Assembly (NCBI GenBank): GCA_012295225.1
Contig: WMKK01000009.1
Coordinates: 145,909-209,908 of the forward strand
From: Ostreococcus mediterraneus
Lineage: Eukaryota > Chlorophyta > Mamiellophyceae > Mamiellales > Bathycoccaceae
Direction of reading: 5' to 3'
Length of the DNA: 64,000 bases
The position numbers and the translations under genes are program-made. This document shows positions 9,672 through 20,400 of the stretch, in pieces. Numbering within the stretch: position 1 is the stretch's first letter; each line of letters opens with the position of its first letter. The notes below the pieces were generated by a model, which had not been told where the DNA came from, did not search any database, and worked only from the letters and a program-made list of their open reading frames with translations.

Positions 9672-10496
9672 ATGCCGTCTGACGACGGCGAAAAGGCGGC
9701 CGCCGACAAAGACAAAAAAGGAAAAAAGGAAAAGAAGGAAAAGAAGGAGAAAAAGCTGAAGCGCGACAAGGATGGCGAGCCGATCACGCGCGACGTGCCA
9801 CCGCCGCCACCGCAAGAGATTCACACGCTTTTCTTTGGGCAAATGCCGTTTGATACCAAGGTGAGCGATATCATGCCGTGGTTGAAGGCGAATTTAACCA
9901 GACACGGCTGCGGGTTCGACATCAAGGACGTTCGCATGGCGGGCGGCGACGGTACGGGTGTTCCGGGTCAGGCTAAAAAGTTTAAAGGATTTGCATTTGT
10001 TGATTTTAGTACGAGTAAGGCGGCGAAGAAGGCGATGAAGTTGCACCAGACGTTGTTCCGCGGGAGGCCAGTGACGGTGGAGCGGTGCGCCAGGAAAGAG
10101 TTTACCGCGCCAAAGAGCGAAAAGCGAAAGCGTGCGATAGAAGAAGCGAGCACGGATGGAGCCGCGCCAGACTCAAGCGCGCCTCCTGAAAAGAAGATGT
10201 TGAAGACGTTGGTACAGCCGGATGTGGTCAAGGCTATGGTGGCGGAGGCGGTGGAGAATAGCGAAGGCACGCTCGCGCCTGGCGACTGCGACGAAAAGGT
10301 TCTCAGCTTTTTGGGCCTGTTACCGGCGGAAGTGTGCCAAAAAGCTGTGAATGAGATTAAAAAGGTGTGCATAAAGGGTAATACCGCGAAGAACAAGGGA
10401 GCGTACTTCATGGGGATTATCAGAAAGGTGTCGAAAAGTAGTTGGGATGAGCGTAGCAAAGCGAATGACGAAGAAAAGGCGGCGAACAAGTCGTGA
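9672..10496 (+). CDS. RRM-domain RNA-binding protein, probably nucleolar
   Basis: Predicted 274 residues. A Lys-rich tract (about residues 13-38) resembles a nucleolar localisation signal. One RRM follows at about 54-130, with RNP2 TLFFGQM and RNP1 KGFAFVDF and an extended loop (GGDGTGVPGQAKKF) before RNP1. The segment after it, KEFTAPKSEKRKR, is basic. The C-terminal 80 residues form a helical block with VCQKAVNEIKKVC that I cannot name. RRM proteins with this layout act in pre-rRNA or mRNA processing. The precise ortholog is uncertain. Confidence 0.8.
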   Translation: MPSDDGEKAAADKDKKGKKEKKEKKEKKLKRDKDGEPITRDVPPPPPQEIHTLFFGQMPFDTKVSDIMPWLKANLTRHGCGFDIKDVRMAGGDGTGVPGQAKKFKGFAFVDFSTSKAAKKAMKLHQTLFRGRPVTVERCARKEFTAPKSEKRKRAIEEASTDGAAPDSSAPPEKKMLKTLVQPDVVKAMVAEAVENSEGTLAPGDCDEKVLSFLGLLPAEVCQKAVNEIKKVCIKGNTAKNKGAYFMGIIRKVSKSSWDERSKANDEEKAANKS

Positions 10497-10616
10497 GATT
10501 TTAATAATTATGAGAGTGTTTGTGTGCGTTCTTTTTGCAATAGTCAAGCATGCGTGTGCTAGTATACAACAAGAAATGAATCGAATTTGCATGCGCCATC
10601 GTTTAGACTTGATACT

Positions 10617-13418
10617 TTATTCAGTAGAGGGCGCGGCGTAACCGAGAAGCTTGTCCGCAATCGCCGCCGGCGCGTACACGGCGACAGTGCGAGACGGAAG
10701 GTAAGCCAAAAACGAAGCCGGACGGCCGTTGAAAGCGTAGTCTTCGGCGGAGTACGTCGGCGCGGTGTACGTCCACAAGTTGGAGTAACCGCCAAACTCT
10801 GGGTTATCGGAGCTCAACACCAACTTGTAGTCGCACTTGTCGCGGCAGCCGATGCGGTAGTCGCTGAAGGACTGCGTCGGGTTCCAATTGAACACGAATA
10901 CGCAGTCACCACGCTCGAACACAACCACCTTGTCCGCGTCACTCTTGCACGACGTGTACTGGTGGCTGGATGCGAGGTACTTGAAGGCACCAGCCACGTG
11001 GTTCATGGCGGCGTCAAACGCATTCAAGTACTTGTAACGCAAGTGGTCCATGTCGGCCAAATCAAAACGTCTACGGCACAAGTGGTAAGAGTTACCGTTA
11101 CCCGGGATGAATTCGCCCGTCGAGGCTTCAACACGGTCGTCGCGCGGGAAATCAATCCATTCAGGGTGACCAAATTCGTTACCCATGAAGTTCAAGTAGC
11201 CTTCACCACCGAGACCCATGGTGAATTGGCGAATCATCTTGTGGAGGGCGATGCCACGGCTGACAACGGGGGAATCCGGAACCAAAGTGGACATGTTGGT
11301 GTACATTTCTGCATCCATCAACCAGAACGCCGTGGTCTTATCACCAACGAGCGCTTGATCGTGCGATTCCGCGTAAGAGATGCACTTTTCGCCGTAACGT
11401 CTGTTTTCCATCGTAAACACCAAGTTGCCCATATCCCAGTTCTCGTCGGAGCCCCATTCGGATAAAACCTCAATCCACTTGTCCGCGATGGCCATCTGAA
11501 GACGGTAGTCGAAACCGACACCACCTTCGTGCACCGGTCGGCAAAGCGTGGGCATACCACTGACATCTTCGGCAATCGTCGTCATCTTGCCGTCGTACAA
11601 CGTGTGCAACATGTCGTTCGCCATCATCAAGTAAACCATGGCGTCGACATCTGTGGCCATGCCGAAGTATTCGTCGTAGTTACCCGTGAAGGCGACTTGC
11701 AAACCGTGGTGCTTGTACATCATCGACGTCACACCGTCGAAACGGAAGCCATCAAACTTGAACTCTTCAATCCAGTAACGCAAGTTTGAGAGCAAAAAGC
11801 GCATGACTTCCCATTCGCCATAGTTGAAGCAACGCGAATCCCACATCCAGTGGTAACCTTCGGGGCCAGAGTGGAAGTACTGCCCGTTTGAGCCATCAAA
11901 CATGTTCAAACCATCGAGGGAGTTGGAAGACGCGTGAGAGTGCACCAAATCCATCAAAACCGTCAAGCCCATGGAGTGCGCCTTGTCAACCAAGTACTTC
12001 AAGTCGTCGGGCGTACCGCAACGGGAGGACACGGCGAAGAAGTTGGTGACGTGGTAACCGAAAGAAGCGTAGTACGCGTGCTCTTGGATAGCCATCAACT
12101 GCACGGCGTTGTAGCCGAGAGCCTTGATGCGCGGCAACACGTCGTCTGCAAACTCGATGTACGAGTTGATCTTCGGCTCAGTGCTTGACATACCCACGTG
12201 CGCTTCGTAAATGCGAAGCTCTTCCGGGGCATCCGGACGTTCGTACTTGAACTTGTACTGCTCCTCCTTGGGAGGGTCGTAGTACACACCGTTGAACGGG
12301 ATCTCGCCAGGCGCTTGCACTGCAAACTTGATCCACGCCGGAATGCGATCGATGGGCGCGCCGTTTGGTACTTCAAAGCGAACCTTGACGCGGCTGCCGT
12401 GCGGGATCGCAGGCGAGCCATCGGCGTTGTTGGGCAAAAAGATGGAAAACTTACCGTAGTCATCCTTCTTCATCCAGCAACCGTTACCGGACAAGTCCCA
12501 GCCATTGAAATCGCCAAAGAGGCACGCCGCCGTGGCATTCGGCGCCCACTCCGTGTACGTAATCCCCTTCGCGTCGCGCTTGAAACCCATGTTTTCGTAC
12601 CCGCGGCTGAATTGCTCCAATCCGCCTTCGTGTTCGTCAATCGCCGCACGCAAATTCTTGTATTTGTTGAAACGGTGACCGAGGTGACCTTTGTGGCCTT
12701 CGAGCGTGGAGTCCAACGCGCACACGCCAAAGCCGTCACCATCGAGCGGCGCAAACTTAATCCCCTTCAATCGATCTTTGTCCTCCGTACCGAGCTTGCC
12801 AGTAATCGGCGCCGCCGCCGCAACCGCAGCAGGCGCTTCCACAGCCGCCGCTGCGGGCGCCGCAGCCGCCGCTGCGGGCGCCGCAGCCGCCGGCGCCGCA
12901 GCCGTAGCCACAGCGGACTGCGTCACCTCATCAAACTCCATACCATCCAACTCCGCCTTCAATCGCTCATTCTCAACACGCAACTTTTCCACCGCAGCCG
13001 TCACCGCTTCGAGATCAAAATCCTCCTTCCCAGCCGCCCGCGTCTTCGAGAGCGTCGCGCGCTTCGCGATCGCGCGCTTCGCCTGCGCGTCACAAACCCC
13101 ACATCCACCGTCAGTCACCACCCATCACCACTCGCGCGCGCACAAATCCCAACCCAAAACCCACCACCCACCACCCACCACCCACCACCCACCACCGCGC
13201 GCGCATCCGCACCGCGGCGACGTCAATATTCCCCTAATCCATCAGATCCGCGCGAAGAGGCATATCCACAATCATTCGCGCACGCATTCCCGCGCACCTC
13301 CCTCTCGTCGCGCGCATCCCGCGCGACGAAACGCGATCGCGCGTCATCGTACCTGTCGCACCCCGCGCGCGACCGTCGTCGCGTGCGGGCGCGTAGACAT
13401 CATCATCGTCGTCGACAT
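10617..13418 (-). CDS. SBE: Starch (1,4-alpha-glucan) branching enzyme, plastid precursor (two exons)
   Basis: GH13 enzyme that makes alpha-1,6 branches in starch. Deduced model is exon 1 13418-13353 and exon 2 13082-10617, joined in phase 0. The product is about 843 residues. Exon 1 encodes a Ser/Thr/Arg-rich 22-residue presequence start ([20 protein letters not shown]). A coiled segment and an Ala/Pro linker precede the CBM48 ([19 protein letters not shown]). Catalytic residues are visible in FRFDGV (nucleophile, about D471), IAEDVSG (acid/base, about E527) and ESHDQ (about D597). The order of conserved regions matches eukaryotic branching enzymes. Divergent to cycloartenol synthase, with element copy A between them. 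Confidence 0.95.
13083..13352 (-). other. Intron 1 of the branching-enzyme gene
   Basis: Deduced 270-nt intron with donor CAG|GTACGATG, acceptor GCGCAG, and a GTGACTGACGG branch context with branch A at 13111, 28 nt from the AG. Phase 0 on both sides. It contains the CCACCCA tandem repeat. Removing it gives the only good presequence. Confidence 0.75.
13158..13198. repeat. CCACCCA tandem repeat inside the branching-enzyme intron
   Basis: About five to six copies of the 7-mer CACCCAC on the plus strand, G-rich on the transcribed RNA (GGGTGGT units). It lies wholly inside the deduced intron. The G-runs could form a quadruplex in the pre-mRNA. Confidence 0.7.
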
Positions 13419-13462
13419 CGCGCGAACGAGTGAACGGGCGTCGCGCAATGGCGTCGCGCGAT

Positions 13463-13480
13463 GGCGATCGATCGATCGCC
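13463..13480. promoter_or_regulatory. 18-bp palindrome upstream of the branching-enzyme start codon
   Basis: GGCGATCGATCGATCGCC is a perfect palindrome 45 bp upstream of the branching-enzyme ATG, in the leader or promoter. GATCG-rich palindromes also occur at 14055-14134 and 55489-55506. Confidence 0.35.
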
Positions 13481-13550
13481 GTCGTCGAGTGGCTGAGAAC
13501 CGCGAACGCTTTCATCGTAGTGGAGCGTACGTTTGCGCTATGTAGGGCGA

Positions 13551-13989
13551 CGCGCGTCTGTGTTGGCGGTATGCATATGCACAAATGGTATGCGTATGCA
13601 TATGCACGTGCATATAGCTATATGCAGGATGCACGCCCCCCACGCGTGCACGCGGCCATAGACAAACGACTTTTATGTGGGGCATGATTTTTATAAATAC
13701 ATTGATAGTCTAATAAATTACGTAAATACGGGACGACATGACTGGTCATGTTAAGGTACGCGACGAGGGGTAGCTAGGGTTCAGAAATACGGGTTTACAT
13801 GGCGCATGTGTACACGATCGGTGCGCAAAACACTCGTATGGAACACCACATACACGGTATGTAGTACTCAAGTGGTATATTACATAAGCTTATTATGTGT
13901 TAAGTATGGTATGCACGCGTATGCAGGCCCGGCCTGCATATGCAGGATGCACGCCCCTAGTATGCTGATTCCGCCAACACAGCGCGCGT
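13551..13989 (+). mobile_element. 0.4-kb inverted-repeat element, copy A (MITE-like)
   Basis: Element body 13558-13982 (425 bp). It starts CTGTGTTGGCGGTAT and ends with the reverse complement of CTGTGTTGGCGG, giving perfect 12-bp terminal inverted repeats. It is flanked by the direct repeat CGCGCGT at 13551-13557 and 13983-13989, which looks like a 7-bp target duplication, although local DNA is rich in CG steps. There is no coding capacity. Inside are the palindrome TGCATATAGCTATATGCA (13609-13626) and a 9-bp-arm palindrome around 13921-13939. Copy B (54987-55405) is about 90 per cent identical by eye. A solo LTR is the other possibility, since the ends also read TG...CA, but no matching duplication fits those ends. 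Confidence 0.7.
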
Positions 13990-14054
13990 GGGGATACGAC
14001 GCACGCGCGCGCTGGGATCGCGCACTGTGTCGGACGTCCGAGCGGCGGTGCTTT

Positions 14055-14134
14055 CGCGATCCGCACTCGATCGATATCGCGATCGATGGGATGCGGATGA
14101 TATCGATCGCGATATCGATCGAGTGCGGATCGCG
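14055..14134. repeat. Perfect 33-bp inverted repeat (hairpin) upstream of cycloartenol synthase
   Basis: Arms 14055-14087 and 14102-14134 are exact reverse complements separated by a 14-nt loop. The arms contain the GATCGATATCGCGATC series. The hairpin lies 72 bp downstream of copy A and 124 bp upstream of the cycloartenol-synthase start, so it is in the promoter or mRNA leader. It could form a cruciform or a very stable RNA stem. Confidence 0.9.
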
Positions 14135-14258
14135 CCTCGATCGTCATCCGATGGGTGATGACGACGATGATGATGATGATGTGGGCGCGCGGCCGTCGAC
14201 GGCGCAGAGCGGAGCGGTGCGGCGCGGCGCGGCGGACGACGCGCGAGGGACGCGCGGG

Positions 14259-16580
14259 ATGTGGCGCGTGGCGAATTCAACGGCGGATTTTGAGGATGTG
14301 GACGCGTACGGAGGAGGGATTCCGACGTTGAACGCGCACGTCGGGCGGCAGGTGTGGGTGTGGGATGACGCGGCGTCGGTGGAGGATATCGCGGCGCAGG
14401 ATGCGATGCGTGCGGCGTTTACGGCGACGCGTTTGACGAGGAAGCATAGCTCGGATGAGTTGCTCCGGGCGCAGTATGAAGCGAGGCGTGAGGCGCGTGG
14501 GTTGAGCGCGAAGACGCGACCGCCGGCGCGCGAGGCGTACGCCTCGGGGAAAGGTGTCGACGGCGACGCGATCGATGCGCGCGCGGTGGAGCAAGCGATG
14601 CGTGCGGGTATTGAGTATTATCAGGGCATTCAAGATGACGATGGACATTGGGCGAGTGATTACGGTGGGCCGATGTTTTTAATGCCCGGGCTTATCATCG
14701 CCGCGCACGTCATGGGTAAGGAGCAGGAAATTTTAGGCGGGCATCGACGGGAAGAGATGTTGCGATACTTGGAAAACCACACCAATGAAGATGGCGGTGT
14801 TGGCTTACACATTGAGGGACACAGCACGATGTTTGGGACGGTTTTGACGTATGTGGCGTTGCGCTTGCTCGGGAGGTCGGCGGAGACGCCGTCGTGCGCC
14901 AAGGCTCGAGAATGGATTTTAAGTCGCGGTGGCGCCACCGAGGTGCCATCGTGGGGAAAATTTTGGCTCGCGATACTTGGCGTGTACGAGTGGCACGGTC
15001 TCAATCCGGTGCCGCCTGAATGTTGGTTGTTGCCGTATTGGTTACCGATGCACCCGGGACGCTACTGGTGCCACTGCCGCATGGTGTACTTGCCAATGAG
15101 TTACCTGTATGGCATTCGTGCCACTGCGAAACCGTCAGCGTTGACGGATGAACTGAAATTGGAGCTGTACGTTCAGAAGTCATACGCGGACATCGATTGG
15201 AACAGCGCCCGCAACGCATGCGCAAAGGAGGATTTATACTATCCGCATCCTTGGATTCAAGACGTCGTGTGGGCGGCGTTGATGAAGTTTGAACCTCTAT
15301 TGGTCAACAGCAAGTTGCGTAAGTGGGCGTGCGAAGAAGCCATGAAGCACATTCACTACGAAGACGAGAACACGCGATATGTGGACATTGGTCCTGTGAA
15401 TAAGGTGTTTAACATGTTATGCTGCTGGTTTGAGAATCCGGATTCATCCGCGGTGAAGAAGCACATCCCCCGCATCGCTGACTACCTCTGGGTCGCCGAA
15501 GATGGCATGAAAATGCAAGGTTACAACGGGAGTCAGTTGTGGGACTGTGCTTTCGCGGTGCAAGGCATTGTTGCGACGGGTATGGCGAAGGATTTCGGTC
15601 AGTGCTTGAAGCGCGCGCACGACTTTATCGAAAAGAGCCAAGTCCGCGACGACTGTCCGGGAGACTTGAGTAAATGGTATCGTCATATTTCGAAGGGTGC
15701 TTGGCCATTCAGTACGCGTGACCACGGTTGGCCGATCTCTGATTGCTCGGCCGAGGGCTTGAAGGCGGCGTTGACGCTTGCATCGCTCGATGATGACCTC
15801 GTCGGCGCGCAAATTTCTGTCGACCGCCTCGCAGAGTGCGTCAACGTCATTTTGTCTTATCAGAACAAGAGTTCGGGCGGATGGGCGACGTATGAAAACA
15901 CGCGTGCAGGAAAATGGGTGGAGGTATTGAACCCGGCAGAAACGTTCGGGGACATCATGATTGACTACCCATACGTCGAGTGCTCGAGCGCGAGCTTGCA
16001 AGCTTTGTGCAGATTTTCCGAGCGCTACCCAGACGTTCGCGCAGCTGATATTGCGCACGCCAAGAAGACTGGACGACAGTTTTTGAAGAACATTCAGCGC
16101 GACGATGGAAGTTGGTACGGGTCGTGGGCAGTGTGTTTCACTTACGGCACGTGGTTTGGCGTTCTCGGTTTAATTGCCACGGGTTCGACGTATGCGACAT
16201 GTCCGAATTTGCGCAAGGCGTGCGATTTCTTACTCTCCAAGCAGCAAGCTGAAGGAGGCTGGGGCGAAAGCTACCTGTCGTGCGAAAAGAAAACGTATCA
16301 TGAATTGATTGATCAGCAATCTGGCAAGCCAACGGCTCACGTCGTCAACACGGCGTGGTCTTTATTGGCGCTCATCACCGCGGGGCAAGCCGAAAGAGAC
16401 GCGGCGCCTTTGCATCGAGCTGCGCGCGTGCTCCTTTCCATGCAGCTGCCAAACGGCGACTGGCCTCAGCAAACGATCATGGGGCAGTTCAATCAAAACT
16501 GCATGATTTCTTACAGATATCATAACTCATTTACATTCTGGGCGCTCGGCGAATACCGCTCAAAAGTTCTCAACGCATAG
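14259..16580 (+). CDS. CAS1: Cycloartenol synthase (oxidosqualene cyclase)
   Basis: Predicted 773-residue cyclase of 2,3-oxidosqualene, first committed step of plant-type sterol synthesis, on ER or lipid-droplet membrane. The start MWRV at 14259 matches the usual start of plant enzymes. The frame is open further upstream through the hairpin and element, which is probably chance. The catalytic acid is in ISDCSAE (D495; plants usually have DCTAE). Residues that set the product as cycloartenol in Arabidopsis (H257, Y410, I481) are matched by H272 in CHCRMVYLP, Y422 in MQGYNGSQLWD and I493. Several QW motifs are present. Divergent to the branching-enzyme gene. Confidence 0.96.
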   Translation: MWRVANSTADFEDVDAYGGGIPTLNAHVGRQVWVWDDAASVEDIAAQDAMRAAFTATRLTRKHSSDELLRAQYEARREARGLSAKTRPPAREAYASGKGVDGDAIDARAVEQAMRAGIEYYQGIQDDDGHWASDYGGPMFLMPGLIIAAHVMGKEQEILGGHRREEMLRYLENHTNEDGGVGLHIEGHSTMFGTVLTYVALRLLGRSAETPSCAKAREWILSRGGATEVPSWGKFWLAILGVYEWHGLNPVPPECWLLPYWLPMHPGRYWCHCRMVYLPMSYLYGIRATAKPSALTDELKLELYVQKSYADIDWNSARNACAKEDLYYPHPWIQDVVWAALMKFEPLLVNSKLRKWACEEAMKHIHYEDENTRYVDIGPVNKVFNMLCCWFENPDSSAVKKHIPRIADYLWVAEDGMKMQGYNGSQLWDCAFAVQGIVATGMAKDFGQCLKRAHDFIEKSQVRDDCPGDLSKWYRHISKGAWPFSTRDHGWPISDCSAEGLKAALTLASLDDDLVGAQISVDRLAECVNVILSYQNKSSGGWATYENTRAGKWVEVLNPAETFGDIMIDYPYVECSSASLQALCRFSERYPDVRAADIAHAKKTGRQFLKNIQRDDGSWYGSWAVCFTYGTWFGVLGLIATGSTYATCPNLRKACDFLLSKQQAEGGWGESYLSCEKKTYHELIDQQSGKPTAHVVNTAWSLLALITAGQAERDAAPLHRAARVLLSMQLPNGDWPQQTIMGQFNQNCMISYRYHNSFTFWALGEYRSKVLNA

Positions 16581-16714
16581 CCAGACGCTTCATTGATTTT
16601 AGCACCCATAGTAAATTGCGGCACGCGCACGCGTTGCATAACATTTGATTTCATTTATCAAAACATAAACGGCTAAGCTATAACACAAACGCTTCTTAAA
16701 TAATTCATCCCCAC

Positions 16715-17266
16715 TCATAAAAACCACTTGATCCTCTTGTCAGACTTCAACGCTTGATACACGCTCAGCACGTCGTCCCCCGAAAGCATTTCAGCAATCA
16801 CATTCGCACTCACATACTTGCCCTTGGAACTCGGTCGTGTGGTGACATTTTCTGGATGAATCACGCGCCCGCCGAGCGCATTTGAAATCAACGTCACGAT
16901 GTCGTCCACGAAACCTTCCTCATCCGCGCCGATGGCTTGAAACTTTCTCATGCTCGGGTACTCATTCACCTTGGCGTCGAGCTCTTTCCACTTCTCATCG
17001 GTGTCTGCGCCCACCATCACGGTCGTACTCCCAGTATTCCCCTGTCCCGGCGCGCTCGTCCCTGCGTTTTCTTTGCGCTGCTTGGCGAGCTCGGACATTG
17101 TTTTAATGAGCTGTGCATCGAGCCCTTGCGCCGCCTCTGGGTCGTCGTTGAGCGACCCGGCGCCTCGAACGGTGCGCTGAAACGCCGCGCGCGAGACGCG
17201 AGCGTTTGGTTTCGCAGATACGCTCGCGCGAGCGAGGTTGGAGGCAATCATGGACGCGCGAAGCAT
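16715..17266 (-). CDS. DUF493 (YbeD-like) plastid protein
   Basis: Predicted 183 residues. The first 40 are rich in Arg, Ala and Ser, like a plastid presequence. The C-terminal 90 (YPSMRKFQAIGADEEGFVDD through VYQALKSDKRIKWFL) match the DUF493/YbeD fold, a small ACT-like domain. Bacterial members are linked by proximity to lipoate synthesis, but the plant role is not established. It lies 134 bp after cycloartenol synthase, convergent with it. A perfect 10-bp hairpin lies 33 bp upstream of the start codon. Confidence 0.85.
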   Translation of the reverse strand: MLRASMIASNLARASVSAKPNARVSRAAFQRTVRGAGSLNDDPEAAQGLDAQLIKTMSELAKQRKENAGTSAPGQGNTGSTTVMVGADTDEKWKELDAKVNEYPSMRKFQAIGADEEGFVDDIVTLISNALGGRVIHPENVTTRPSSKGKYVSANVIAEMLSGDDVLSVYQALKSDKRIKWFL

Positions 17267-17298
17267 GTCTTACACTGGCGTTGAGAAGAGACGGCTCA

Positions 17299-17322
17299 CC
17301 AAAGGACCCAGAGGTCCTTTGG
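17299..17322 (-). promoter_or_regulatory. 10-bp perfect hairpin in the leader of the DUF493 gene
   Basis: CCAAAGGACC, loop CAGA, GGTCCTTTGG. Outside it, CTC and GAG can add further pairs across a one-base bulge on each side. Located 33-56 bp upstream of the ATG at 17266, so probably in the 5' UTR or core promoter. Function unknown. Confidence 0.5.
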
Positions 17323-17400
17323 CGAGCATCAAATGAATACAACACACGCGCTGTAGCTTTATAAAATTGATTCAACTGTGAGTTAACGCGCACACGTGAT

Positions 17401-20400
17401 CTATCGGCCTTGTCTGGAGCGGTCGCGCTTAGCTTCGCGAGCGGCTGCTGCTGTGGGGCGCAAATCTGAACGCGCGATTTCAGTCTTCACTTCGAGCGAG
17501 CCGCGAGAAATGCCGTGCACGTTTCCGTTGGCGTCTGGAAGCATCGATAAAAATCGCGCCGCCTCTCCCGGAGACATATCGCCATCGAGTACTGATTTAT
17601 ACGTTTCGAGTATATCGCGCACCGCCGACGCGGGTTCGTCTACGAGCTCGACGCGGTAATGTTTTACGCCGCTCGCGACCCATCGCTTCAAGTACGAAAC
17701 GCCCGTCTGCGCTTGAGAATTGAACACTGTATTTCTGCACCCCATATCCGCCAACACCAAGTGATCGGCGCCGTGATTATCACGTAAATGTAAATTTTTA
17801 GTCTCGCATGGATGACCGCAATCCTTATACGAATTCCCGTCGGACATGAAGCGGCAAAATACGCAGTGCTCGGTGTGGAAAATCGGCAAGTGTTGATGCA
17901 GGATGATTTCAATCTTCCCGGCGCCCACGGGCCCGAGCGCGGTGGCAAGGTCGCGCTGCTGATCGGCGTTCAAATCATGCGTCGGAGTCAAGCGCTCGAG
18001 GCCGAGTTTCAAGAATAAATCCGCACCGATTGCGTTAGCGGCATTCAAAGAGAAATCGCCTCTGAGCTCGGGGACGACGACGTCCGCATCTGTCTCGCGC
18101 AGCTCAACGAGCGTCTGCAACAATCCCGCCGAGCGAATCAATAAACCATCGGCGCCGAGCTTTAAATAAAACCTCCAAAGTTGTTCTTCTTGCGGTTTTA
18201 ACACACGCGGAGTGGCAACGATCGCGCGCTTGCCTGCAGCTTGAACGGCCCGCGTCGTCTTTTGCAACCCGTGCACCTCGAGAAAATCGAGCGCGACTTC
18301 ATCAATCCAGGCAATCTCCATTGCCGCTTCCGCCTGTGCGCGCGTGCGGCATAGCACGGATATCGAAGCACCCTGCGCTTTGTTTGACGACGCACTGCGA
18401 GCGCTGGCGACGAATTCCTTGCTATCCTCGACGGCGCCCCACCAGGCGTCGGCTACGAGCTCGTCGCGCACCGAACGCTCGGCTAATCCTTCGGCGCGGT
18501 TGGGTCCCGAGACCAATCGCGTGGCCAAAAGCGCGTCTACGGCGTCGCGACGTGCCGCTTTTATTTCTCCTGGGGAAATGTACAAACCATCTTCGGCGCC
18601 ACTGGCGCTGTCGTCCTCGACGACGCCGCGAAGCGCGGAGGCGTCGACGCGCGACACTTCGAGCGGCGTTCCACCGAGCTCACCTATAGCCTTCTTCAGC
18701 GACGTCAGATCCAACGCTCTGTTCGTGCTCTTCGAAAGCGTGGATGCAGTACATCCCTCGCCGACACGCCCTGCATCATCGATTATTTTAATCACCAACT
18801 TTTCGCCGATGGCGCCGCTGACGACAACCGCGCAGGGGTCCCGACGGCTCTCCCGGCTCGGCGTCGTCGCCGGTCCGGTTGGCACCATCTTCGCAAGCTT
18901 TGCCTCAAGTGTGGGGTCCGACGTGCGCCACACCAAGTCCCCAGCCTCGACGCGATCAAAATCGATTTGGTTCGCGCCGAATGTTACGGAGTACTCGCCA
19001 ATGGTCACCGCACCGTCGTTCGCGCCGCCGACCGAGGCTCCGCTTTGGTCAAAAATTTCGTACACGCGGCCGCCTTCTTCGCGTTCCTCTGGCGCACCGC
19101 GATCAATCACCACACCATCGCCGCGTTTCATACCCACGGAGTCATTATTCATGCGAATCGTCAATGAACCGTGCGATCTTCGTCCTGGGTGCTGCACGCG
19201 CGTGACTTCACCGAGCAAAACGCCTCGATGGCGAGGCGCTCGGCCGCGCACCAGACGCTGATGCATTGGGCCCTCTAAAAATCCAAGCGTCAACCCATCG
19301 TAGTCGGCATCTTGCCCACGTGCAAACACCTGCGTGAGTTCCAGGCGTTGCTCTTCTGTTAACAATTCCGAGCGCGCAACTTGGCGATTATTCGTCCTCG
19401 CATCCCACGCCGCGTCCACCGCGCGTCTATACGCCTGCGTGGCGATGGCGACGTACTCGGGCCCTTTCAATCGCCCTTCAATCTTAAAGCACCCCACTCC
19501 GGCGTCGATGAGCTCCGGCACGAGCTCCACAGCCATTAAATCCTGCGGCGAGAGCAAGTATTTCACATCGCCCATCTCCTGTAACGCGCCATCGACGACT
19601 AAACCGTACGGCATCCGACACGCCTGCGCGCATTGGCCTCTATTCGCCGACCGCCCGCCCCATGCCTCTGAACTAAAACATTGCCCCGAATAACTCACAC
19701 ACAACGCACCGTGCACGAACGCTTCAACTTCAACATCCGGACACTGCGCTTTTACCGCAGAAATTTCATCCACGCTCAATTCTCGACCGACGACGACGCG
19801 TTTACAGCCGAGCGCTCTCGCGAATCTCGCCCCTTCCCCGCTCGTCACCGACATTTGCGTCGACCCATGAATCGGTAAATTCGGCGCCAGGCGATGTATG
19901 AGCTTCGCCACGCCTACGTCCTGCACGATGACCGCATCGACGCCCGCGTTGGCGATGCCACGAATGAGCTGTTCAGCCACATTGAGCTCTTCGTCGAATA
20001 CGAGCACGTTCATCGTCACGTACGCCTTGCGTCCGCGAGACTTGACGTACGCCATCACCTCTGCGAGCTCATCCAACGTAAAATTACTCGCACGTGCGCG
20101 AGCATTGAGGCTATCTAAACCTAAATACACGCAATCTGCGCCGCTTTCGATCGCGGCGCGGAGCTGCGGCCAACCGCCGGCGGGCGCGAGCACTTCTGGC
20201 TTGCGCGAGACGGCGCCTCTCGTTTGCGCCTCTCCTCGCGCCTCCTCGCGCGCATCCGCGCCGCGCGCGCGCTCGGCGGATTCTTCGAGGTATCTCGCAC
20301 CCTTTCGCGCGCCGTCTCTGGCGGCGGCGCGCGCGAGAGGCGCGCGGCGACGGCGAAAGGATGCGAAAAGCGCGGGACCGGTGGGGCGTTGGCGCGGCGC

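Noticed and set aside
13158-13198. CRISPR-like repeat reading of the CCACCCA array
   Set aside because: Units are contiguous with no spacers; simple tandem repeat in a eukaryotic intron.
12198-13433. Long open frame opposite the branching-enzyme gene
   Set aside because: High G+C gives long antisense frames; no homology, and the sense strand holds the full enzyme with its intron.
13559-13981. Solo-LTR interpretation of the 0.4-kb element (TG...CA ends)
   Set aside because: No duplication fits those ends, whereas a 7-bp repeat fits the CTG...CAG ends; kept only as an alternative.
13806-14258. N-terminal extension of cycloartenol synthase through the element and hairpin
   Set aside because: It translates the mobile element and palindrome; plant enzymes start at MWR/MWK.
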